From the NCBI GenBank assembly GCA_022718015.1, contig JAIHZV010000059.1, positions 1 to 6,850 of the forward strand: a DNA stretch of 6,850 bases, given 5' to 3'. Position 1 is the stretch's first letter. Each line of letters begins with the position of its first letter. The translations under genes and the position numbers were made by a program. Shown one piece after another: positions 1 to 5,112 of the stretch. Source of the stretch: Phascolarctobacterium sp. (GTDB lineage: Bacteria; Bacillota; Negativicutes; Acidaminococcales; Acidaminococcaceae). The notes beneath the pieces were generated by a model. The model had not been told where the DNA came from. It was given only the letters and a program-made list of their open reading frames with translations, and searched no databases.

Positions 1-333
1 GTTGAACAGACCGTTGAGCTCGAAGCAGATACCGCCGCGGTTGTGCATGATGACCTTCTCGAACATATCCTGACGCTTGAGCGAGGTGATTTTGCCATTC
101 ATGCAGTCAAAATTTTCGTAGGGAACAAATTTCAAGTGGGCGTCCTGTAATTTTGTCAGGCTTGCGAGGTCGGGCTGTGGCTCGAAGCCGCTTAGCTGCA
201 GCTTTTGCAGATATTGCTCAAGCTGTTGTTTTTTCATCGGCTTGCCGTTAAATTGTGCGTAGTTAAGCAAGGGTTTCATCTCCATCATAAACATAATTGC
301 CGGCACAGGGCAGGCGGGCCGCCGCAATGCCAT
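1..333 (-). CDS. Arylamine N-acetyltransferase, N-terminal part (runs off the left edge)
   Basis: Reading leftward from ATG at 333-331 gives 111 uninterrupted codons to the window edge. Family hallmarks seen are FVPYENFD at residues 69-76 (usual form VPFENLD) and RGGICFELN at 99-107, where C103 is the predicted catalytic cysteine. The His and Asp of the triad lie outside the window. Members transfer acetyl from acetyl-CoA to arylamines, hydrazines or related amines through an acetyl-cysteine intermediate in the cytoplasm; some act in secondary-metabolite pathways. The start is uncertain. ATG 333 has AGGAG only 3 nt upstream. An internal ATG at 237-235 (MKKQQLEQYL) would put the cysteine at residue 71, close to the usual ~69-70, but has no obvious ribosome binding site. 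The extra residues 1-32 (MALRRPACPVP...) look unlike the family. The gene is divergent from hpf and probably unrelated to it in function. Family call is firm; substrate unknown. Confidence 0.9.
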   Translation of the reverse strand, partial: MALRRPACPVPAIMFMMEMKPLLNYAQFNGKPMKKQQLEQYLQKLQLSGFEPQPDLASLTKLQDAHLKFVPYENFDCMNGKITSLKRQDMFEKVIMHNRGGICFELNGLFN

Positions 334-336
334 ATT

Positions 337-341
337 CTCCT
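337..341 (-). promoter_or_regulatory. Shine-Dalgarno AGGAG next to the acetyltransferase start
   Basis: AGGAG on the - strand (341-337) lies 3 nt from ATG 333 and 9 nt from an in-frame TTG at 327-325. The spacing to ATG is short, so this site does not settle whether translation starts at 333, 327 or at a downstream ATG such as 237. Confidence 0.45.
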
Positions 342-347
342 AATTAT

Positions 348-376
348 ATTATACAGCATTGTAGCATTTATTGCAG
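348..376 (-). promoter_or_regulatory. Sigma-A-type promoter for the arylamine N-acetyltransferase gene
   Basis: On the - strand, CTGCAA (376-371) is followed after 17 nt by a perfect TATAAT (353-348). A second overlapping TATAAT lies at 348-343. Predicted transcription start from the first box is near 341, so the leader before ATG 333 would be only about 8 nt, with the AGGAG at its very 5' end. The -35 matches the consensus at only 3 of 6 positions. Confidence 0.6.
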
Positions 377-561
377 AAGAAATAAACTGCTCGCATCATT
401 TTTCGCGATAAGTGCAACGAAACCTTGCGCCAATCTTGGTGCTGAGCGTGCTTTCCTACTTTGGCCTTTATCATTGGCTGCTGTAAAAAGGCTCAGCTTT
501 TGTTAAGATGTTACAGTTTTCATCACAAATTGCAACAAAAGTATGAAATGTGCAAAGTATA

Positions 562-588
562 GCAGGAGTTTTCGCCTCTATAGCGAAA
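562..588 (+). promoter_or_regulatory. Possible sigma-H-like promoter for hpf
   Basis: GCAGGAGTT (562-570) and AGCGAAA (582-588), 11 nt apart, each differ at one position from the sigma-H boxes of Bacillus (RnAGGAwWW, N11-12, RnnGAAT). In B. subtilis the hpf orthologue (yvyD) is known to be under sigma-H and sigma-B. No convincing TTGACA/TATAAT pair was found upstream of hpf; a TATAAA at 589-594 lacks a -35. Predicted transcription start would be near 596, about 82 nt before the hpf ATG. Tentative: the motif is short and degenerate. Confidence 0.3.
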
Positions 589-598
589 TATAAAAGCA

Positions 599-620
599 AA
601 GAGATAAAGCCCAATCTCTT
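599..620 (+). repeat. Inverted repeat / hairpin in the hpf leader
   Basis: AAGAGAT (599-605) and ATCTCTT (614-620) form a perfect 7-bp stem with an 8-nt loop. No T-run follows, so it is not a terminator for the + strand. If hpf transcription starts near 596 the hairpin would sit at the 5' end of the mRNA, where it could affect stability; that role is inferred. Confidence 0.4.
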
Positions 621-677
621 AAGATAAAAAAGGTAGCACTGAAGTAATTTGGTGACATACCGAAGGAGGCATTTATT

Positions 678-1208
678 ATGAGCGTAAACGTAAAAGGCAG
701 AAACATTGATGTAACTCCGGCTCTGAGAGAGTATGTGGAGAAAAAAATTACGAAGGTAACCAAACAGTTCAAAACTGTTGGTGACATTTCTGCAGTACTG
801 AAGGTTGAGAAAGGCAATCACATTGTCGAGATTACTGTTCCGGCGAGCGGCATTCTTCTGAGAGCACAGGAAACCACGAAGGATATGTACTCCTCCATCG
901 ACCTGGTTGTAGAGAAGATTGAGCGTCAGATTCATAAATATAAAACCCGTCTTATGAAGAGAAAATACAGCAACTTTGCAGAGCCTGTTGCACCTGCACC
1001 TGCTGCTGAAGCAGAAGAAGGCGAGTTCCAGATTGTTAAGAACAAACGCTTTGTTATGCACCCGATGACTCCGGAGGAAGCAATCCTGCAAATGAATCTT
1101 CTGAATCACGATTTCTTCGTATTCTTCGATCCTGATCTGGGCGCAACGAACGTTGTATATCGTCGTAAAGACGGCAAATATGGTCTGCTCAGTCCTGAAT
1201 TAAAATAA
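678..1208 (+). CDS. hpf: Ribosome hibernation promoting factor, long form
   Basis: The 176-residue product has the long-HPF layout. Residues 1 to about 105 are the S30AE/RaiA-type domain (start MSVNVKGRNIDVTPALREYV) that binds the decoding centre of the 30S subunit. Next is a flexible Ala/Pro/Glu-rich linker (about 106-117, VAPAPAAEAEEGE). Residues about 120-176 form the C-terminal dimerisation domain (KRFVMHPMTPEEAILQMNLL, then FFVFFDPDLGATNVVYRR). Long HPF homodimerises to join two 70S ribosomes into inactive 100S particles in stationary phase or stress, protecting them from decay. The ATG has a strong GAAGGAGG 8 nt upstream. It is followed by its own intrinsic terminator, so it is probably mostly monocistronic although it sits beside secA as in Bacillus. 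Length and both domains are normal; nothing is missing. Confidence 0.98.
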   Translation: MSVNVKGRNIDVTPALREYVEKKITKVTKQFKTVGDISAVLKVEKGNHIVEITVPASGILLRAQETTKDMYSSIDLVVEKIERQIHKYKTRLMKRKYSNFAEPVAPAPAAEAEEGEFQIVKNKRFVMHPMTPEEAILQMNLLNHDFFVFFDPDLGATNVVYRRKDGKYGLLSPELK

Positions 1209-1234
1209 AAATCATTTTTTAACTTAGAATTCAC

Positions 1235-1266
1235 AAAAAGCACGGGAAAATTTCTCGTGCTTTTTT
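1235..1266 (+). terminator. Rho-independent terminator of hpf
   Basis: GCACGGGAA (1240-1248) pairs with TTCTCGTGC (1252-1260) through one G-U pair, closing a loop of about 3 nt. It is flanked by AAAAA upstream and TTTTTT (1261-1266) downstream. It lies 27 nt after the hpf stop and separates hpf from secA. The A-run/T-run symmetry could also extend the stem. Confidence 0.92.
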
Positions 1267-1293
1267 GCTTTTCAGAGCGGTTTCTGATATAAT
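1265..1293 (+). promoter_or_regulatory. Extended -10 promoter for secA
   Basis: TTGCTT (1265-1270), a 17-nt spacer, then TGA-TATAAT (1285-1293): a perfect -10 with the extended TGn element and a half-consensus -35. Predicted start is near 1300, giving a leader of about 45 nt before secA. The -35 begins inside the last Ts of the hpf terminator, so the two signals overlap. Confidence 0.8.
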
Positions 1294-1334
1294 TTACAAT
1301 TAGGTGTATAGTCTTTTAACCGCACCATATATTT

Positions 1335-1340
1335 AAGGAG
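1335..1340 (+). promoter_or_regulatory. secA ribosome binding site AAGGAG
   Basis: AAGGAG ends at 1340. A longer reading starting from GTG at 1340 would overlap this site and is therefore unlikely. The usable starts are GTG 1346 (5-nt gap) and TTG 1349 (8-nt gap), which differ by one residue. Confidence 0.85.
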
Positions 1341-1345
1341 TGATC

Positions 1346-3811
1346 GTGTTGCTCGAAGGCATTTTAAAGAAAATTTTTGGTGACCCCAACGAAAAAGAAA
1401 TCAAAAACATTCGTGTAATCGTAGAGAAGATCAATAGCCTGGAGAAGGATATGCAAAGCTTGAGCTCTGCTAATTTAGCGGCCAAGACTTCTGAATTTAA
1501 GGTTCGTCTGCAAAAGGGCGAAACTTTGGATGATATTCTGCCGGAGGCCTTTGCTGTTGTCCGCGAGGCATCTAAGCGTGTTACCGGTATGCGTCATTTT
1601 GACGTACAGATGATAGGCGGCGTTGTGCTGCACCGCGGTAAAATTGCCGAGATGCGTACCGGCGAGGGCAAAACACTTGTAGCGACTGCGCCTGTATACC
1701 TCAACGCTCTTACGGGCAAGGGCGTGCATGTTGTTACTGTCAATGACTATCTTGCCCGTCGTGACAGCGAGGACATGGGCCGTATCTATAAAGCGCTGGG
1801 CCTGTCTGTTGGCCTGATTGTGCATGATATGGACTTCCCTGACCGCAAGGCTGCTTATGCTGCTGATATTACCTACGGCACAAACAACGAGTTCGGCTTC
1901 GACTACCTGCGTGATAACATGGTGGTTGATGAAAACCAGATGGTTCAGCGCGAGCTGAACTACTGTATCGTCGATGAGGTCGACAGTATCCTGATTGACG
2001 AAGCGCGTACCCCGTTGATTATCTCCGGCCCTGGTGAAAAATCCACCGAGCTGTATCAGGTTCTTGCTCATGTTGTTGCCAACATGGAGGAAGGCGAGGA
2101 CTACACTGTTGATGAAAAGCAAAAGCAGGTAGCACCGACGGAAAAGGGTATTGCTAAGGCAGAGAAGATGCTGGGCATCGGCAACCTGTATGATAATGAG
2201 CATGGCGTGGACTATTCCCACCAGATTATGTGCGCTCTGAAGGCGAAGGCTTTGATGCATCGTGACCGCGATTATGTTGTTAAGGATGGTCAGGTTATCA
2301 TCGTCGATGAGTTCACCGGCCGTCTGATGTTTGGCCGCCGCTTCTCCGAAGGTCTGCATCAGGCTATAGAGGCTAAGGAGGGCGTAAAGGTTGAACGCGA
2401 AAGCCAGACACTGGCTACCATCACCTTCCAGAACTACTTCCGTATGTACAATAAGCTGGCTGGCATGACCGGTACGGCTAAGACTGAGGAGCAGGAGTTC
2501 CAGAAGATTTATAACCTGCCTGTTGTCGTTGTACCGACCAATAAGCCGATGATCCGTGTGGATTATCCTGACGTTATTTATAAGACGCGTATTGCTAAAT
2601 ATAAGGCTGCTGTCAATGAGATTGAGGAATGCCATAAGTCTGGCCGTCCTGTGCTTGTCGGCACAACCTCTATCGCACAGTCTGAGGAGCTCAGCGCGAT
2701 GCTGAAGCGCCGCAGCATTCCGCATAACGTGCTGAACGCAAAATATCATGAAAAAGAAGCAGAGATTATTTCTCTTGCAGGTCAATATGGCGCTGTAACG
2801 ATTGCGACGAACATGGCCGGCCGTGGTACTGATATTACACTGGGCGAAGGCGTGCCTGAGCTTGGCGGTCTGCATATCATCGGTACGGAGCGTCATGAAA
2901 GCCGTCGTATTGATAACCAGCTGCGCGGCCGCTGCGCTCGTCAGGGCGATCCTGGTTCTTCGAAATTCTTCCTGAGCCTGGAGGACGATCTGATGCGTCT
3001 GTTCGGCAGCGATAATATTGCCGGCATTATGGACAAGCTGGGTATGGAGGACGATGAGCCGATTGAGCACAGCCTCGTAACCAAGTCTATCGAGAACGCG
3101 CAGAAGAAGGTTGAAGCACGCAACTTCAGCATTCGTAAGCACGTCCTGGAGTATGACGATGTTATGAACCAGCAGCGTGAGGTTATTTACGCTCAGCGTA
3201 AAAAGATTCTGCATCAGGAGGATCTCAGCGGCAATATCAAAGAGATGGTCGAGAAGGTTGTTGACCGCACCATGGCTATGTATGCTCCGCTTGAGGTTTA
3301 TTCCGAGGATTGGGATCTGCCGGCTTTGATTGCTTATGCTGAGGACTTCTATGCGCCGCGCGGAGTGCTGACTGTGGAATATCTGCAGAACCTGAGCCGT
3401 GAGGAGCTGGATGAATATCTGCATAAGGTTGCTGAGGACAACTACAAGGCACGTGAAAACGACATCGGACCTGAGCTGATGCGTGAGCTGGAAAACCTTG
3501 TTATGCTGAAGGTTGTCGACAATCACTGGATGGAGCATCTGGATGCAATGGATATGCTGCGTGAGGGCGTTGGCCTGCGTGCATATGGTCAGAAGGATCC
3601 GCTTGTTGAGTATAAGTTTGAAGCTTATGATATGTTCGAGGCTATGATTGACGCTATTCAGGACGACGTAGTACGCTACATCTACCACGTCAATGTTATT
3701 ACCCAGCCTCATATGGAGGATCCGCTGGAGGCTGCCTCTACGAATAATCCGACCCCGGAGGGTGACGAAGGCCGCTTGAACGCTGAGCCGAAAACCCCCA
3801 GTCATCGCTAA
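1346..3811 (+). CDS. secA: Preprotein translocase ATPase SecA, without the C-terminal zinc-binding tail
   Basis: From GTG 1346 the product has 821 residues. SecA is the cytoplasmic/peripheral motor that pushes unfolded preproteins through SecYEG by ATP hydrolysis. NBD1 holds Walker A MRTGEGKT (103-110) and Walker B DEVD (210-213). The preprotein cross-linking domain follows (about 226-365), then NBD2 with GMTGTA (373-378), ATNMAGRGTDI (487-497) and the arginine-finger motif RGRCARQGDPG (527-537). The helical scaffold/wing region includes DNHWMEHLDAMD and LREGVGLRAYGQKDP. The last ~40 residues are a polar Pro/Glu-rich tail (TNNPTPEGDEGR). Two points stand out: the CxCxSGKKYKxCHG-type metal-binding domain that ends many SecAs is absent, and motif VI reads RCAR where E. 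coli and B. subtilis have RSGR; both arginines are kept. No frameshifted zinc motif follows the stop. TTG 1349 is an alternative start. It has its own promoter and is followed by prfB 169 nt later. Confidence 0.99.
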   Translation: MLLEGILKKIFGDPNEKEIKNIRVIVEKINSLEKDMQSLSSANLAAKTSEFKVRLQKGETLDDILPEAFAVVREASKRVTGMRHFDVQMIGGVVLHRGKIAEMRTGEGKTLVATAPVYLNALTGKGVHVVTVNDYLARRDSEDMGRIYKALGLSVGLIVHDMDFPDRKAAYAADITYGTNNEFGFDYLRDNMVVDENQMVQRELNYCIVDEVDSILIDEARTPLIISGPGEKSTELYQVLAHVVANMEEGEDYTVDEKQKQVAPTEKGIAKAEKMLGIGNLYDNEHGVDYSHQIMCALKAKALMHRDRDYVVKDGQVIIVDEFTGRLMFGRRFSEGLHQAIEAKEGVKVERESQTLATITFQNYFRMYNKLAGMTGTAKTEEQEFQKIYNLPVVVVPTNKPMIRVDYPDVIYKTRIAKYKAAVNEIEECHKSGRPVLVGTTSIAQSEELSAMLKRRSIPHNVLNAKYHEKEAEIISLAGQYGAVTIATNMAGRGTDITLGEGVPELGGLHIIGTERHESRRIDNQLRGRCARQGDPGSSKFFLSLEDDLMRLFGSDNIAGIMDKLGMEDDEPIEHSLVTKSIENAQKKVEARNFSIRKHVLEYDDVMNQQREVIYAQRKKILHQEDLSGNIKEMVEKVVDRTMAMYAPLEVYSEDWDLPALIAYAEDFYAPRGVLTVEYLQNLSREELDEYLHKVAEDNYKARENDIGPELMRELENLVMLKVVDNHWMEHLDAMDMLREGVGLRAYGQKDPLVEYKFEAYDMFEAMIDAIQDDVVRYIYHVNVITQPHMEDPLEAASTNNPTPEGDEGRLNAEPKTPSHR

Positions 3812-3853
3812 CGCGATGCCAGCCCCCTAAAAGGGGGCACAAGAACTATGTGC
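3803..3853 (+). repeat. Tandem hairpins at the secA 3' end
   Basis: Three successive inverted repeats are seen. CATCGC/GCGATG (3803-3808 and 3813-3818) has a TAAC loop containing the secA stop codon. GCCCCC/GGGGGC (3822-3827 and 3833-3838) encloses TAAAA. GCACA/TGTGC (3837-3841 and 3849-3853) shares two bases with the previous stem, so both cannot form fully. None is followed by a T-run, so this is not a classical intrinsic terminator. Possible roles are mRNA 3'-end protection, pausing or attenuation before prfB; none is shown. Confidence 0.6.
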
Positions 3854-3935
3854 TTCTGATATAGAATAGCTAAGAAAAAATGAAGTAAGCTTACTATTTT
3901 ATGTTAGGGGGACTAAGAGAGTGTGGCATAAGCCA
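3822..3935 (+). promoter_or_regulatory. Structured secA-prfB spacer with alternative pairings (possible cis-regulatory RNA)
   Basis: CCCCCTAA (3823-3830) is perfectly complementary to TTAGGGGG (3904-3911), while its C-run also pairs locally with GGGGG (3833-3837): two mutually exclusive partners. Between them, AATAG-C-TAAG (3865-3874) can pair with CTTACTATT (3890-3898) with one bulged base, and this overlaps the 12-bp palindrome AGTAAGCTTACT (3884-3895). A small TGGC-ATAA-GCCA hairpin lies at 3924-3935. I recognise no known RNA family and no convincing reading frame. A regulatory role on prfB is inferred only from the structure and position. Confidence 0.35.
3857..3865 (+). promoter_or_regulatory. 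Possible extended -10 promoter for prfB
   Basis: TGA-TATAGA (3857-3865) resembles an extended -10, matching TATAAT at four of six positions, with only a weak GGCACA at 3836-3841 as -35. It would start transcription near 3872, leaving a leader of about 110 nt. Because no clear terminator separates secA from prfB, read-through from the secA promoter is equally possible. Confidence 0.25.
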
Positions 3936-3980
3936 TTATTAACTAATATTTGCTAAAACGAAAGGTTGTGAGGAATTTTG

Positions 3981-5085
3981 TTGATTGAAGAGTACAAACC
4001 GGAAATCGCTAATCTGCAAGCAAAATTAGAGGAAATGAGGGGATCTCTTTGACATCGCTGTCAAAGAAGATCGCATTGCAGAATTAGAGCATAAAATGGG
4101 TGATCCGACTTTTTGGGATGATCCGGAAAAAGCACAAAAAACAGCGCAGGATGTTAATGCGCTGAAGGAAGAGGTCGACGGCTTCCATAAGCTTAGCGAA
4201 GGCGTTGGCGACCTTGAGGCTATGCAGGAGCTGGCCGCTGAGGAAAATGACGAAAGCCTGATTCCTGAGATGGACGAGTTGCTGGAAAAATGTCGTAACG
4301 AGCTGGAGCACTTGGAGCTGGGCATGCTGCTGAGCGGCGAATATGATGCGAACAACGCTATTTTGACGCTGCATGCAGGTGCCGGCGGTACGGAGGCGCA
4401 GGACTGGACGAGCATGCTGCTGCGTATGTTTACGCGCTTTGCTGAGCAGAACGGCTTTGCATTGGAAATGCTCGACTACCAGCCCGGTGATGAAGCAGGC
4501 GTTAAGAGCGCAACGATTCAGGTCAACGGCCACAATGCTTATGGCTTCCTGCGCAGTGAAAAGGGCGTTCATCGTCTGGTGCGTATTTCGCCGTTCGATG
4601 CGAATGCACGCCGTCATACCTCCTTTGCTGCTGTCGATGTTATGCCTGAGCTTGATGATACTGTTGATGTTAATATCAATATGGACGAGGTGCGTGTCGA
4701 CGTTTACCGTTCCAGCGGCGCTGGCGGTCAGCACGTCAACAAAACGTCCTCTGCTGTACGTATGACGCATGAACCGACGGGTATCGTTGTTCAATGTCAG
4801 AATGAGCGTTCCCAAATTCAGAATCGTGAGCGCTGCCTGCAGATGCTGCGTGCAAAATTATATGAATATGAAAAGGCTAAGCAGGATGCTCTTGTCAGCG
4901 ATATTGCCGGTGATTACCAGAATATCGAATGGGGCAGCCAGATCCGTTCCTACGTCTTCCAGCCCTACACCATGGTCAAGGATCATCGTACAGGCTGCGA
5001 GACCGGTAATATCCAGGCTGTTATGGACGGCGAGCTGATGCCTTTTGTTGAGGCTTATCTGCGTAGTCAGCAGAGAAAGGTCTAA
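3981..5085 (+). CDS. prfB: Peptide chain release factor 2, expressed by programmed +1 frameshift
   Basis: The gene is join(3981-4049, 4051-5085), 367 residues, against 365 in E. coli. Frame 0 starts at TTG 3981 (GAGGA at 3970-3974, 6-nt gap) and encodes 23 residues, MIEEYKPEIANL...RGSL, ending at TGA 4050-4052. A +1 slip on CTT continues as DIAVKEDRIAELEHKMGDP. RF2 releases the peptide at UGA and UAA codons on the ribosome. Visible are SPF at 203-205, the stop-codon recognition tripeptide of RF2, and GAGGQHVNKTSSAVR with the catalytic GGQ at 248-250. The N-terminal coiled region and the C-terminal QNERSQIQNRE segment are normal. The 5' part is easily missed: an annotation that begins at ATG 4096 would lose 38 residues. 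It lies 169 nt after secA, and the DUF5693 gene begins 27 nt after its stop, suggesting co-transcription with that gene. TTG 3978 is a less likely start (3-nt gap). Confidence 0.98.
4038..4053 (+). promoter_or_regulatory. prfB programmed +1 frameshift element
   Basis: The Shine-Dalgarno-like AGGGGA (4038-4043), a 3-nt TCT spacer and the slippery CTT-TGA-C (4047-4053) match the canonical bacterial RF2 element (E. coli AGGGGG-TAT-CTT-TGA-C). When RF2 is scarce the ribosome pauses at the poorly read TGA-C, the anti-SD pulls on the mRNA, and the peptidyl-tRNA slips from CUU to UUU. This gives negative feedback on RF2 level. Confidence 0.97.
4042..4072 (+). repeat. 13-bp inverted repeat covering the prfB slippery site
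   Basis: GATCT (4042-4046) plus CTTTGACA (4047-4054) pair with TGTCAAAG (4059-4066) and AGATC (4068-4072). The loop is TCGC (4055-4058) and A4067 is a single bulge. The 5' arm contains the whole CTTTGAC slip site and the last two bases of the SD-like sequence. The canonical element does not need such a stem. Confidence 0.8.
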
Positions 5086-5112
5086 AAGCGAGGTTTTGAG
5101 CAGGTGAAAGTT

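Larger units (their letters stand above)
334..677. other. Divergent intergenic region between the acetyltransferase and hpf
   Basis: This 344-bp AT-rich spacer separates two divergent genes. I see the acetyltransferase promoter at 343-376, a possible alternative-sigma promoter at 562-588, and three small inverted repeats: CTGTAA/TTACAG at 481-486 and 511-516, TTTCGC/GCGAAA at 570-575 and 583-588, and AAGAGAT/ATCTCTT at 599-605 and 614-620. A direct repeat AAAGTAT occurs at 538-544 and 554-560. Open frames here are short and lack ribosome binding sites. No tRNA or recognised RNA family was seen. The hpf ribosome binding site GAAGGAGG is at 662-669, 8 nt before its ATG. Confidence 0.7.

Noticed and set aside
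412..486. 24-residue hydrophobic frame (VQRNLAPILVL...YHWLL) from GTG 412
   Set aside because: It looks like a small membrane peptide but has no Shine-Dalgarno sequence, starts directly after a stop codon in the same frame, and hydrophobic runs this short are common by chance.
441..497. GCTGAGC (441-447) and GCTCAGC (491-497) as an inverted repeat
   Set aside because: Only 7 bp with a 43-nt loop and no supporting context; expected by chance in a region this size.
205..506. Two overlapping + strand frames of 68-69 codons at 205-411 and 297-506
   Set aside because: They overlap the acetyltransferase coding sequence antisense and the intergenic region, without ribosome binding sites or recognisable protein features.
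471..1109. 212-codon open frame on the - strand across hpf
   Set aside because: Antisense shadow of hpf with Cys/Phe/Leu-rich composition and no domain; it begins inside hpf without a ribosome binding site.
1475..3805. 776-codon open frame on the - strand opposite secA
   Set aside because: It lies almost entirely antisense to a certain secA gene, its translation shows no recognisable domain, and it has no plausible start context. It arises from secA codon use, which rarely places stop triplets in that antisense frame.
3884..3895. Perfect 12-bp palindrome AGTAAGCTTACT as an operator
   Set aside because: A perfect palindrome, but isolated, AT-rich and not placed against a convincing promoter; it overlaps an alternative stem, so it is kept only as part of the structured spacer.
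3812..3980. Hammerhead ribozyme or known riboswitch in the secA-prfB spacer
   Set aside because: CTGATA and CGAAA fragments occur but not the conserved CUGAUGA...GAAA core or its stem order, and no other known riboswitch core was recognised.
4050..4052. In-frame TGA near the start of prfB as a disabling mutation or pseudogene
   Set aside because: The surrounding AGGGGA-TCT-CTT-TGA-C is the canonical RF2 frameshift element and the +1 frame continues a full-length, intact RF2.
4084..4815. 243-codon - strand open frame opposite prfB
   Set aside because: Antisense shadow of a certain RF2 gene, no domain and no start signals.
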